Positions 33,816 through 44,444 of a stretch of 64,000 nucleotides of DNA are shown here, in pieces (positions within the stretch are counted from its first letter, which is position 1; every line of letters starts with the position of its first letter). Position numbers and translations under genes: made by a program. Below the pieces are notes generated by a model. It made no database searches. It worked only from the letters and a program-made list of their open reading frames with translations, and was not told the origin of the DNA. This DNA is from Prunus persica. Taxonomy: Eukaryota > Streptophyta > Magnoliopsida > Rosales > Rosaceae. Location: contig NC_034016.1 in assembly GCF_000346465.2 (NCBI RefSeq), positions 15,474,786 to 15,538,785 of the forward strand, written 5' to 3'.

Positions 33816-34145
33816 TTTGTGTCAAGCGAAGTGAGAAGTATCCTCCTTATGTTTTTCACCTTGGGAGGTGCTCAACGCATTATTCTTGAAGAATCCCTTG
33901 GCGAAGAAGTCATGCAGCATGATGGGGCTAGGTGACCTTTGTTTCAAGAGTTCATCTTTTAGAACCATTTTATTCATATTTGATAATTCATTTCCTCTAT
34001 GCCTTTTAGGTGATTGAGGAGAACTTCTTTTGCTTACAAATCTTTATGATCGAGGAGTTCTTGGCAAAGGTGCACTCTTATCTAACTTCTTCCGAGTAGC
34101 CAATGCCTATCCTTCATTATCGTCGTTGGATGATTCGACAATACT

Positions 34146-35617
34146 TTAACTTAACACCCTAACACACTCATATGGATTAAGTTGATGGGTTTCAGAGAAT
34201 GCCCCTAGTGATTGAAGTGAGGGAGAATGTGCTGAACTAGAGAAGACAAACGAGATCGTAGCATGGTTCGACGCTACCACCTTATCAAAACCCATTTCGA
34301 TTCTTCCTTGCTGTGCCAACTTCATGATGAGATCTTTCAACACGAAGCACTTTTCAATTGCGTGATTGATGACAATATGGTACATGCAGTATTTTGGGTG
34401 GTTAATATGATTCATCTCTTCAGGGCATTTGCATTCGAGTAACTCAATAACCTTCTTCTCGAGTAAGTCTTCCAGCATGCCTTCTCCGTCAGAGTCTGGA
34501 AAATATACTTCTTCTCCTTCATTTCTTTTAGGGTGTGTTGTCGTGGTTCTTGATCTTGAATCGACTCGGCCTTCCTCACATCTTTCTTGCCTCGAGTGGA
34601 AATCTTCATTGGAGTAGCACTGATCGTCATTGACTCTAAGATGCGTGTCCTCAAAGAGTCTGCCCAATTTCTCGACGACTTGTCATTTCGATGATCACTC
34701 ACCATTTCTTTTCTTCCATCGTGACTAGCGATACTTAGCTCTATGTCATGCACACGAGTGGTCAATTCTTCGAAGCTACGGGGTTTGATCCCTTGAAGAA
34801 TGTAGAGCAGACCCCAATGCATACCTTGAATGCACATCTCTACAGCCGATAACTCTGAGACTCGATCTTTGCAATCGAGGCTTAATGAACGCCAACGATT
34901 GATGTAGTCAACAACAGGTTCGTCTTTTCGCTACTTTGTGCTAGTGAGCTTTAGCATGCTAACTGAGCGACGAGTGCTATAGAAGCGGTTGAGGAATTCT
35001 CTCTTTATTTGCTCCCAGCTATCAATTGACTTAGGTTCCAAGCTAATGTACCAGTTGAATGCAGTGCCTCGGAGTGATCGGACAAATTGCTTCACGAGAT
35101 AATCGTCGTTAGTGCCAGCGCTGTTGTACATCTCAATTAAGTGGGCAACATGTTGTTTATGGTTACCTTTTCCATCAAAGAGCATGAACTTTGGAGGTTG
35201 ATAGCCCGTTGGCATTCGAAGGTTGTCTAACCTTTTGGTGTAAGGCTTGGAATAGATAAATGTATCTTGAGAAGGCCCACTATATTGAGCCCTGATGGTG
35301 TTCGTGATCATGTCCTGAAGTTGTTGGATAGATAAAGAATTCACAGAGGCAGTGTCACCTTTTTCGTGCAACTTATGACCCGACTCCGTTTCATGACCCA
35401 ATCCTTTCTCACTGGTTTCAGCTTCATGATGTGATTCTTTCTTATGCACGTCTTGGTTATGTTCCTTATCTTGATGCGTCTCCCACTTGTTAATGAGAGA
35501 AGCAATCTGCACATCCTTCTCTTCGACCATCTTCGTCAGTTTCGTGACTGCTTCGCTCATATGGGCCAGCTGTTCTTCAATAGACATTGCTCCCGTCACC
35601 TTGACCTGCACAGCCAT
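34146..35617 (-). pseudogene. Degenerate gag of the Gypsy-type element
   Basis: From 35617 the frame gives a coiled N-terminal region (EEQLAHMSEAVTKLTKMVEEKDVQI) and the retrotransposon gag core (PPKFMLFDGKGNHKQHVAHL, FVRSLRGTAFNWYISLEP, WEQIKREFLNRFY). A TAG near 34930 interrupts it, in the same frame as the continuation RKDEPVVDYINRWRSLSL to 34412. A frameshift then leads to a frame ending at 34146 with a Cys/His-containing segment (CPEEMNHINHPKYCMYH, EKCFVLKDLI). No protease or later pol domains follow. It is a dead gag of the Retrotrans_gag type. Confidence 0.85.
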
Positions 35618-36104
35618 AAAATAAGACTCACTTACAGACGCCGAGGCAATATTCTTCTATTGGTCATCAGGCGGGGATCCATGGTATGAGCCAGTGCTCG
35701 AGTCAGCGTCTGAAACAGGCAAGAGTGAGCGCTCTCTTGAATTCTTCGAACCCGAAAAAACTCTTTTCTTCATTCCAAGAGTTTCTCTCATCCGCTCAGG
35801 CGATAGTCTTCTTTGCCCCTAAGGAGGCCAAATTGATAACTGGTTCAAGCATTTGGTTCACATCTTTCGCCTTGGCTTGAGTCGGTATGGAAGTGACATG
35901 TGGAGTTGTGGATATCACCTTGGCCTTGCTCAGGGTGACGACTCTAGCAGAATCTCCGCTTGAGAAAGAGATGCTCACGCTTTTACCTCTCGTCGCGGGA
36001 ACGGATTGAATCTTCTTGGAAGCCATCGTTTTTGGTGTATTGATTGATTTTGGAACTGGAGAAAGAGATGAGAGGCAGAGATGTCCCACTGGGAGTGCCA
36101 AATT

Positions 36105-36748
36105 TGTAAACACGAATTTCCTGCGACAAATGAGACAAGAACACATGTACAAAATAATATTGTATTAATGAAATTTAGGGTTACAATCTCTGTATTGAAT
36201 CCTCTGATTCGATCTCAAAAGTATTTAAAGAAAATTTGTGTTTGATACAAGGGTCGTAGAGACTTGATCTTGATCAAACGGGTAGCACGAAGCTTGTTTG
36301 GTGTTTGGGATTTTTCTATGGTGAGGGAACCGGCACGTATTTGTTGTGCTTGGTCGCTCTTCCAAAGTAGGGTTAAGAGTGCAGAGAGTTTTCTGTTTCT
36401 TCTGAGTGCTAGGTTTTTCTGAGCCTCCCTTCTTTCGTCTTGAGGCCTCCTATTTATAGGCTTTTCTAGGATGCTTGTCCTAAATAACTTTCCCTATTTA
36501 AAACATTGTTTTGTGGGATTTTAATTTGATTTAAATCAATTCCCATAATCTGGCAATTTAACCAGATTATCTTCAATTGATTAACCTGATTAATATTTGA
36601 TTTAAATCAAAGTCAATTACAGAAGATTCTTTTCCTTAATTTTGTCTTCAACTTGAACCGTTTGATGCACTCCGTCGGATCTCGCCACATGTCACTTTTT
36701 AACAACTAATTCGATTTTGATGAGTCATACACCACATATGCGAATTAT
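36105..36748 (-). repeat. 5' LTR of the gag-only element (truncated)
   Basis: It matches 30791-31434 but stops after GCGAATTATGAGA, losing roughly 80 bases of the LTR's outer end where the TRIM begins. Just inside it, the minus strand reads TTTGGCACTCCCAGTGGGA, the position of a primer-binding site. Confidence 0.85.
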
Positions 36749-37323
36749 GAGACGGGCCAGCGGCCTACTACTAACAACACCGATATTGTCCCCAACTTAA
36801 CAACCTACAAAACCCAGTAGGTGTGGAGTTTTATCACAAAAGGCCTCGGTAATATTAGTAGTGGAACCATTCATTATGTATTTTATTTTATTTAATCAAG
36901 TTTCCGATGTGTAACTCATTCTTCAACACGCCCCCTCACGTGGGACCACCACATAGTGGGCCACACGTTGAGCCAAGTCCACATCGGAGTCAAACATTCA
37001 AGCCCAACACGTGAGCACCACGTATTGGGTAAAGGGTAAGGGTAAACATTCAAGCCCAACATGTGAACACCACATATTGGGTAAGGATAGAGGCCCAATT
37101 CAGGCACAATCAATCAAGCCGCTCTGATACCATGTTAAGACTAGAGAGACGAGTCAGTGACTCATTACTAACAACACCGATATTGTCCCTAACTTAACCA
37201 CCTACAAAGTCGGTGTGGGATTTTATACAAAAGACATCGATGTTATTAGAAGTGGAACCATTTATTATATGAAACTTTTTATTTTATTAAGTTTCCGATG
37301 TGGGACTTGTGTATTCTTCAACA
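36749..37323 (-). mobile_element. TRIM retrotransposon
   Basis: Two direct repeats of about 180-191 bp (36749-36928 and 37133-37323, TGTT...AACA) flank a 204-bp non-coding interior. In the minus sense the primer-binding site TGGTATCAGAGC (37132-37121), complementary to initiator tRNA-Met, directly abuts the 5' LTR. A purine-rich tract (complement of CGCCCCCTCACG, 36929 on) abuts the 3' LTR. The size and lack of genes fit a TRIM. The left LTR lacks its first ~14 bases and is fused to the Gypsy-type LTR. Confidence 0.9.
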
Positions 37324-37381
37324 TATAGTTTGCAGTGCGTGTGAGCTGAGAAATAAAAGTTGGGTTACTTCATCATGTTCA

Positions 37382-37533
37382 GTCTAAAGTTTTCATTCTG
37401 AAATTATTTTTTCGTTAACTAGTTTTGGAACAAAATATGCATGACTTAAAAAGGACCATTCGATGCATGCAAATCACATTCGAACAACCAACCCCATGCT
37501 AATGCCATGAGGAGATACATTTTAACAAGCTGA
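37382..37533 (+). promoter_or_regulatory. UBL gene 2 promoter module with RY motifs
   Basis: Repeats the conserved upstream block of the array (TTTTGGAACAAAATATGCAT, CGATGCATGCAAATCAC, CCATGAGGAGATACATTTTA). The RY core CATGCA is at 37466-37471. Confidence 0.6.
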
Positions 37534-37571
37534 TCCCTCTCGCATTGAAGCATTAACTAATCAGCGGCACA

Positions 37572-38197
37572 ATGGATCCCGACTCTAATTTGCCTCCGGC
37601 GGTAAGCATTTTTACACTCCATAAGCTTTATCCAGTACATGATTCATTTGTGATTGCAAATTAAATTCTAATGTTCTTTTTCTAAGTTTATATGCATAAT
37701 GCATGCACAGTTTCATATATAACAAAATGAATGTTATTTGACAGAACATGCGGATCATAGTCTTATGGAGAGGAGCAATATCCACTCTGGAGATACCTGT
37801 CGCTGCACGAATTATCGAAGTGAAAGTACTGATTTGTGAAGCTCTTCACATCCCAGTCCCAGCAGACAGGCAAGAGCTCTCATGGGAAGGGCAGTTCCTC
37901 AGGGATGAACTGACTCTGCAAAACTATAACATTCCTCCTAATGCTTCCCTTACTGTCCTTACCAAAATTAAAGTCGAAATCTACGTGGAGTATAGTCGCT
38001 TTTATTATGTGTGTGAAGTCCATGATGGTGCTACCGTGGGGGAGTTGAAGGCGAAAGTTTGCGCAGAACAAAGCATTATTGACGTTGAACACAAGGTACT
38101 CCGAATGAACGGTTTTGATCTTGATGATGGTGCTCTTCTCTGGGCTGCCACAGTTATGGAAGGAACTAAGTTACATCTCGTTAAGTATCAAAACTAA
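37572..38197 (+). CDS. Tandem ubiquitin-like domain protein 2
   Basis: Exon 1 (37572-37601, MDPDSNLPPA), intron to 37744, exon 2 (37745-38197) ending TAA; about 161 residues. The first fold has MRIIVLWRGAISTLEIPVAA, EVKVLICEALHIPVPADRQE, FLRDELTLQNYNIPP. The second has KVEIYVEYSRFYYVCEV, GELKAKVCAEQSI, EHKVLRMNGFDLDDGALLW, and ends LHLVKYQN without diglycine. This copy is clean, with an intact start, splice sites and both folds, and is probably functional. Its closest relative by eye is copy 3 (shared LSWEGQ). Confidence 0.87.
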
Positions 38198-39449
38198 TTC
38201 GGCATTTCAAGAGGACTTGGTTGGCTTGCTGGAAAATCTTATTAATTCACTGTTACTATATTATAAGTTAGCTTAAGAAGCATGGGCTATATATTTCAGT
38301 TTGGATAAAATAAGTTCGACAAATTATAATTAATTTAGCCTGAGAAAGAATAGCCTGTTTGGGTGAAAATTTTCAGTTCTTAAATTTGTCACATCATTTT
38401 GTTCTTAATGTTAATGCCTGCCCTTTTGTTTATTTTAATTTCTCATATCCTAGTCATAAACTGGGTTAAATAAATTAATGTGCCCAAAAGAAGTCAAAAT
38501 ACCAACAACAACAAAATTGCAGAGAGAGAGAAACAATGAAACAAGATATAATTAATAGAATATGGATATGAATAAGAATTTCCGAATATTTTTCAAATAA
38601 TTCGTAGTGTTCATGCAACTTCCTTCCACGAGAGGCCCTTGAGAAAAGTTTGATTAGAATTTTAAGAGGAAAACTCCAATTTTCTGAAATTTGTAACTAG
38701 TGTAACATAAATTTTAGAGTAAAATATCGTTTTCTCCTCTGAATTATACAACAATTATCATTAGAAGTGAATTAAATTTCTAGGCCCGGCCCATTATACT
38801 TCTAGGCCTGGCCCAATGAGTGGGCTGGGGCCTTGAACTTTAAAACCTTAATTCTGCCCGACTTAAAAATTTTAAAAAAAAAGTCCAAAAACTCGACCCA
38901 AACCTAAAAATTATATTTCTAGGCCCGGCCCATTATACTTCTAGGCCTGGCCCAATGAATGGGCTGGGGCCTTGAACTTTGAAATCTTAATTCTGCCCGA
39001 CTTGAAAATTTAATAATTTTGAAATTACATTCATAATTCAAAGGTTTAGGGTTTAGGGCCAATACAAACTAGATTGGGTTATTGATTAGGCATCCATTAT
39101 TAAAGGAAGGGTTTTTTACCTATGCCTTTTTATGTTTTGGATGAACGCTTTTTCATACGTGCAAAATCTACTTACTTTTCATAATTTTCTTAGTGAAATA
39201 GCTTTTTCTGATAATAAGAATCCAACTTTGACCACTGACCAGTCAAAAATTTCCACATCGCTTTTGTAATTTTAGCGACAATATAACCAAAGCGGATTGT
39301 CATGATTGTACACATTTCTTGAAATGGAGGAACCAAGAGAAATCGAAAGTCAGTTTCGTCAAGAGCTATTACTGAGGAAACTGAAAAGCTTTCACTCTCA
39401 TCCATGGAATTGAGGAATTACCCGTAGCCACTCTTACAGGCAGTGCGTG
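38198..39449. other. Spacer between UBL genes 2 and 3
   Basis: Its first ~500 bases match the 3' flank of copy 3 (for example TTCAAATAATTC.TA.TGTTCATGCAACTTCCT). A two-copy direct repeat lies at 38777-39011. The remainder to the promoter block of copy 3 is AT-rich without a supported gene. Confidence 0.5.
38777..39011. repeat. Two-copy direct repeat, 139-bp period
   Basis: Units at 38777-38873 and 38916-39011 share TTTCTAGGCCCGGCCCATTA, CTAGGCCTGGCCCAATGA and TTCTGCCCGACTT. Each unit contains a smaller internal duplication of the CTAGGCC.GGCCCA motif. A looser relative with GGCCCGATTATTT lies near 40740-40860. Confidence 0.85.
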
Positions 39450-39630
39450 ACAGCAACCAAGTTCTAAAGTTTTCGTTCTGAAATTTCTTTTTCGTTTCTA
39501 GTTTTGGAACAAAATATGCATGAGACTTAAAAAGGACCTTTTCGATGCATGCAAATAACATTCGACCAACACCATGATAATGCCATTGCCATGAGGAGAT
39601 ACATTTTAACAAGCTCTCATTCCCCTTTCG
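39450..39630 (+). promoter_or_regulatory. UBL gene 3 promoter module with RY motifs
   Basis: Same conserved block as the other units; the RY core CATGCA is at 39548-39553. A short insertion (ATTGCC) distinguishes this copy near the CCATGAGGAG motif. Confidence 0.6.
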
Positions 39631-39661
39631 CATTTAAGCACACGTACAAGTTACAACCATA

Positions 39662-40240
39662 ATGAATTATTTACCTCCGGCGGTAAGCATCTTGTAACTC
39701 ACTAATTTGTGACTGTTAATTAAATTATAATCTTCTTTCTTTTTTTTCTAAGTTTATGACAAATTGATTGGTATTTGACAGACCTCGCTGATCACATTCC
39801 TATGGAGTGGAGGAGAATCCATTCTGCTGGTTCCCATGGCTACAAGAATTATCGACGTAAAGCTACTGATTTCAGAAGTGCTTCGCATCCCCGTCCCAAT
39901 AGATAGGCAAGAGCTCTCATGGGAAGGGCAGTGCCTGAAAGATGAACTGACTCTGCAAGACTATCACATTCCCCCTACTGCTTTCCTTGTTATCTATAAG
40001 AAAATTGAAGTTGAGATCTACTTGGAGTTCGATGGCCATCGTTATGTGTACGTAGTCTTCGATGGTATTACCGTGGGTGAGTTGAAGGCGAAACTTCAGA
40101 CGGAACAAGGCGTAGACATTGAACATAAGGTACTCTGGATGGTGGATAATAGTTATCTTGATGATCATGCTCAACTCTTGGTTGCCGGAGTTGTTGAAGG
40201 AGCCAAGTTATTTCTCATTGAGGATAAAAAACGTATGTGA
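39662..40240 (+). CDS. Tandem ubiquitin-like domain protein 3
   Basis: Exon 1 (39662-39682, MNYLPPA) is shorter than in copies 1 and 2. The intron ends TTTGACAG at 39781, and exon 2 is 39782-40240; about 159 residues. The Met that opens exon 2's first fold in the others is lost (TSLITFLWSGG), so translation depends on the exon-1 ATG; starting at the internal Met (39836) would drop the first strand of the fold. It then reads RIIDVKLLISEVLRIPVPID, CLKDELTLQDYHIPP, and the second fold KVEIYLEFDGHRY-like, GELKAKLQTEQGV, EHKVLWMVDNSYLDDH. It ends EDKKRM, no diglycine. Confidence 0.83.
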
Positions 40241-41267
40241 GATGGTATGGAAAAATAACTCAGCGTTTCAATGGGACTTGGTTATACAAAATCTTTTTAA
40301 TTCACTATTACCATGGGCTATTTTTACTTGGATAATTTTATTCTTAATTTTAATTCATTCCCTTTTGTTTATTCTAATTTCTCATATCCTAGTAAAAAAA
40401 AACTGGGCTTTTCACAAATAGTTCTAACATGATATATTATACAAAAATCCTTACAGAGCCCTAGTTGGAAAGAAAACCCCAAAACTAGTCGCTTGTCATT
40501 TTTAATTGATTCTTAGTGTGTTAAAATTTTCTAAGAAACAATTAAAAAATTTTGAACTTTTCTCTCTAAATAGACTTTATATAAGTTTTTGTATAATATA
40601 TTATACTAAAATCAGCTTTTTTATAAAAACATAACAACAAAAAGAAAAACTGAGAGGGAGAAAATGACAAAGAAAGTAAGGTGCGAAAGCATTGGGGTGA
40701 AAATGTAACACATTACACAAGCACGAAATTCAGCTTGGACTTACTCAGGGTCGGATCGGGACTGTTGAATATATAAAGACGGGCTAATTAGTTTGAATCT
40801 TAAAGGAAAGGCCCGATTATTTACTTTGGGTCGGTTCTGGGCTTCAGGCCTGGTTTTCAAACTCTATGATTGCTTGGAATTCAAGTCCAATCTTTTTGTG
40901 TAACTATTAATAAATAAAAATATATAAAATGAAGAATTACAAAATATTTTTCAAATAATTCATAATGTTCATGCAACTTCCTGAAATTCATAGAGGCTCT
41001 TGGGAAAAAAGTTTGATTAGAATTTAAGGGGAAAACTCCAATTTTTTGAAATCTATAACCAGTTATGTACACAATAAAATTAAGATATAGGCTCTCCGAT
41101 CTTCTAATGTATCAATGATATTATTTTTTTTGGTTACATACGTGCATCTCAAATATTCATGATCTACGTTCTTATAAGTCAAGCTTAGATTATGTTGATG
41201 CTATTACTCCAAGTGGCTTCACGTTTGTGTAGAGTTTAGGGTTTTCAAAATCCATTGTGATGCAAAT
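40241..41267. other. Spacer from UBL gene 3 to tRNA-Lys copy 2
   Basis: It contains UBL-type 3' flanking sequence (CCTAGT.A...CTGGG; TTCATGCAACTTCCT), then from about 41080 a region matching the upstream flank of the first tRNA-Lys (GGC.CTCCGATCTT, TACGTTCT.ATAAG). A GGGTCGG-rich stretch at 40740-40860 is probably a dispersed repeat. No gene is supported. Confidence 0.5.
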
Positions 41268-41340
41268 GCCGTCTTAGCTCAGCCGGTAGAGCGCACGGCT
41301 TTTAACCGTGTGGTCGTGGGTTCGATTCCCACAGACGGCG
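41268..41340 (+). tRNA. tRNA-Lys (anticodon UUU), copy 2
   Basis: Identical over all 73 bases to 21507-21579, with the same GCAAAT just upstream and a T-run just downstream. It sits about 0.7 kb upstream of UBL gene 4 within a duplicated unit. Confidence 0.97.
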
Positions 41341-41679
41341 ACTTTTTTCTTTATTTGTTGAAACAAAATAAAAATCTATATCTTTTTCTTTATTTGTCGA
41401 AACAATAAAAATCCAATCCACTTATGTTCATTTCTACTATATCTTCCAATATTGTAGAGGTAAAATATCACTAAACCAATAATTAATAAGTTACACTTTA
41501 AAGGTAAAGTAATTGACATTAAACCTAACTTGACATCAATCGTATGCATGTTGACATGGTCCTATTCTTATGCTTGAGTTTAGATTAATAAAGTTTAAAT
41601 TTAAATTGTTCTTTATGGCATTGGCTGCATTTTCACATAGAAGATGCGTGACAATAATTAAGATGGGTTGACTTCATGT

Positions 41680-41810
41680 TTAGTCTAAAGTTTTGGAACA
41701 AAATATGCATGAATTAAAAACATGCAAATCACATTCAAGGCAACCCCATGCTAATGCCATGAGGAGATACATTATAACAAGCTCAATCTCCTTCGCATTG
41801 AAGCATGCAT
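41680..41810 (+). promoter_or_regulatory. UBL gene 4 promoter module with RY motif
   Basis: The conserved block is present but shortened: the sequence between TATGCATGAATTAAAAA and CATGCAAATC (CATGCA at 41721-41726) has lost the GGACC..TCGATG segment. Confidence 0.55.
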
Positions 41811-41848
41811 ACAACTGAGAGAACTCACTAGCGGCACAACGGATCCCA

Positions 41849-42476
41849 ATGCTAATTTGCCTCCTTTTGTGGTAAGCATTTTTTCGTTAATCGTTAATTT
41901 GCGATTGCGACTGCTAATTAAGTTGTAATCTTTGTCCAAGTTTATAATCATATGCTTTGCACATTTTCACATATTAATAACAAAATGATTGATATTTGAT
42001 AGATGACGTCGATCTATGTCGTATGCAGAGGTATAGTATACCCTGCACTACTAATTCCCTTCACTACAAGAATTATCGACCTCAAACAGCTAATTTGGCA
42101 AGTGTTTCAAGTCCCAATCCTACCGGAGAGGCAAGAGCTCTCCTGCGGGCAGTTACTGAGGGATGAATTGACTCTGCAAGACTATGGTATTCCCCCTAAT
42201 GCTGCCATTCATGTCCTTGTAAAAATTCATGTCAGGATCTGCTTGAGCTCTCAGGGCCCTTATTATGACTATGTGGTCCACGAGGGTACTACCATGGGGG
42301 ACTTGAAGGCGAGACTTCACGCAGATCACGGTGTTGTCATCGAAAATAAGGTACTCCGAACGAATACTACTCATCATGATGATCGTACTCAACTGTGGGC
42401 TGCTGGAGCTGTGGAAGGAACTGAGTTATATCTTGATGATCCAAGGCCTCGAGGCCGGCCTAGGAGGGGGGGATGA
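41849..42476 (+). CDS. Tandem ubiquitin-like protein 4, altered start, C-terminal GG
   Basis: The ancestral exon-1 ATG is ACG here (ACGGATCCC at 41839-41847). The next ATG in exon 1 (41849) gives a 7-codon frame that, after splicing at 41871/42003, stops in a TGATG overlapping the ATG at 42003. Translation of the main frame therefore probably starts at 42003, giving 157 residues; the feature start marks the short upstream frame. First fold: MTSIYVVCRGIVYPALLIPF, IIDLKQLIWQVFQVP, LLRDELTLQDYGIPP, with a one-residue loss near the WEGQ loop. Second fold: GDLKARLHADHGVVIENKVL, TQLWAAGAVEGTELYLDD. A new C-terminal tail ends PRPRGRPRRGG. No other copy has this tail or a terminal diglycine. It may be functional or an early pseudogene. 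Confidence 0.7.
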
Positions 42477-43046
42477 TATGGAGAAATGCTTCCCCATTTC
42501 AATGGGACTTGGTTAACTTTGGCTTGCTCTACAAAATCTTACGGCTTCACTTCACTAGTAGTACTATATTATATAACTAGCTTATAAAGCATGAACTATA
42601 TTTTAGTTGAGACAAAAATAAATTTGGTAGATTATGATTTAGCTTAATAATGACCTGTTCGGGTGAAAAAAATCTCAGTTCTTAAATTTGCATCTCTTCG
42701 TTCTTGATTTTACTGCGTAAACGAACAGAAACTTTCATATTTTATTTGGACATTTTATTCTCAAAGTTAGTGGATTTATTCAACATGGTGAAAAGAGAGA
42801 ACAATCAATACTTTTCCTATTCAAATCTTATCCACCAGCCAACATTCACATTTAGGCAGCAATACAACCTTGGATGCATTCCATTTTTTTAAAACCAAGT
42901 CCTATTGGATCTCCATTTGGTGCATATCTATGCAGGGTTTGCAAAGAAATGATGTGTTCACTTTGCATTGCTAATAAAATTTGATTCCATCAAACTGTAT
43001 AAAAGATTGAAAGTGGCTGGTTTGAATCTTATAGAAGTCTTTTACA
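42477..43046. other. Spacer between UBL gene 4 and ARF gene
   Basis: 3' flank of UBL gene 4 (matches copies 2 and 3: TTTCAATGGGACTTGGTTA) and the 3' untranslated region of the minus-strand ARF gene. No gene is supported. Confidence 0.5.
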
Positions 43047-44444
43047 TCATGTCTTGTCAGTGATAATATTATTAGATAGCCAATCAAGTCCTTCATAGAG
43101 TCCTTGTCCAGAGGTGGCAGAAGTGCTTTGGATGTACCTGCACAAGATAATTTCATCAAAATCAATTAAATATGCCATGGCAAACATAGAATCAATAAAT
43201 GATCAGATTGTAACAGGCTCAATCTCTCAATTTGCTTTGACTTTTTAGATTTTGTTTTTAGTTTCAATAGCAGGTTCTTCTGCCTTCTTGTTATAACTCA
43301 CAGAGGCCTGGCCTCACTGTGATCACATTACAACAGGAAAAGGAATCGATTCGAATGAAATATCTACAAAGCATATTCAAGAAGATTAAACCATATGCAT
43401 ACCAGTAACGTAGGCCGAGCAAGTGTAAGGCAAGTTTATCTGCAATCTCAGAAGTACACATAGCATTTGGAAGGTCTTGCTTATTAGCAAGTACCAGAAG
43501 TGTTGCATTGCTAAGTTCACTCTGCAAAAAGGGACAGCAATTGAAGGTTTTTATTTCCTTTTCTTTGAGGTACAGCTGTAATGGCACAGAAATGCAATAA
43601 TTCTGCAAGCGTAGATCTAGTTGAGAGCTCCTTTTCATAAATTTAAGAACAGGTAACTTATTCCTCACGGGCAAAACCTCACTAACCTCACTTAAAATGT
43701 GATGAAGCTCGCTTCGAGCTTCTGCGATTCTCTCTCTATCACTGCTGTCCACAACAAATATAAGGCCTTGAGTATTCTGAAAGTAATGTCTCCATAAGGG
43801 CCTTATCTGGTTAGCAGCAAGGAGAAGATGAACACAATAGATAGTGATCACAATACCAAACTCATTATCGTTTCCTTGGTAAATATTTTAAGCATATTTG
43901 AACCAAAATAATTTCCAACTATATCCAGAAATCAATAAAATCAGTTTTTCTTTACACAGACAAATATAAAAGAGATCAAGCTTGGTACCTTATCTTGCCC
44001 TCCAACATCCCAAACAGTGAAGGTAATATTTTTGTACTCTATTGTCTCCACATTGAAGCCTGCTCCATGAAAGTGAAGGCAATATCATATAACCAGTGTA
44101 AATTGATCGATTAGACTAGTTCGAAACAAATGTTGATGAAAATGACAGAAGGAATGAGATCTGTGGTGTGAGTAAGTATTCAGAACACACATTTTCCTTT
44201 TAAAAAAAAAACAAAAAAAAATTAGAACTGCTTTCTAATTGATGAATGATCAAAATCTATAGATGCTACTTCAAGGAAGGGTTTCTGGGAAAATACCAAT
44301 TGTGGGTATGGTTGTGACAATTTCTCCTAGTTTTAGCTTGTAGAGGATTGTTGTCTTTCCTGAAGCATCAAGACCCACCATTAGAATCCTCACTCCATTC
44401 TTTGGAAAGAACCTCTTTGCAAGCCTAGAAATGGCTCCACCCAT
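43047..44444 (-). CDS. ADP-ribosylation factor (ARF) small GTPase
   Basis: Five exons: 44297-44444, 43989-44059, 43687-43806, 43403-43521 and 43047-43137, totalling 182 residues, the usual ARF length. The N terminus [13 protein letters not shown] carries Gly2 for myristoylation and an amphipathic helix. Nucleotide-binding motifs: GLDASGKTT (P-loop), PTIGFNVE (switch I), WDVGGQDK (switch II), NKQD, and TSATSG (SA[KT]-type loop). ARFs recruit coats and effectors to Golgi and endosomal membranes. Its N-terminal region recalls the ARFB-type subgroup more than ARF1 ([17 protein letters not shown]), but the subclass is not certain. The long open frame at 43291-43851 is this gene read through introns; splicing restores the conserved protein. 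Confidence 0.92.

Larger units (their letters stand above)
30791..36748 (-). mobile_element. Gag-only Gypsy-type LTR element (TR-GAG/LARD-like)
   Basis: Two direct LTRs bracket it: 30791-31516 (TGTAAATACG...GTCTACA on plus) and 36105-36748 (truncated). In the element's own (minus) sense the order is 5' LTR (36105-36748), a leader with MASKKIQSVPATRGKS, gag (about 35617-34146), tandem arrays (33815-32944 and 32746-32347), a T-rich region, a polypurine tract (GTGGGGGCAATT, just above 31516) and the 3' LTR. No reverse transcriptase, RNase H or integrase motif was found between gag and the 3' LTR, so it would need proteins from another element. The outer end of the 5' LTR is lost at a junction with a TRIM, which prevents a target-duplication test. 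Confidence 0.85.

Noticed and set aside
32944..33859. Several frames on both strands, and a superficial likeness to a CRISPR array
   Set aside because: It is a head-to-tail tandem repeat without unique spacers, inside a plant LTR element; the frames are by-products of the unit.
31517..34146. Possible reverse transcriptase or integrase in the Gypsy-type element
   Set aside because: No YxDD, RNase H or integrase zinc-finger/DDE motifs could be read in any frame of this interval (31517-34146); only tandem arrays and T-rich sequence are present.
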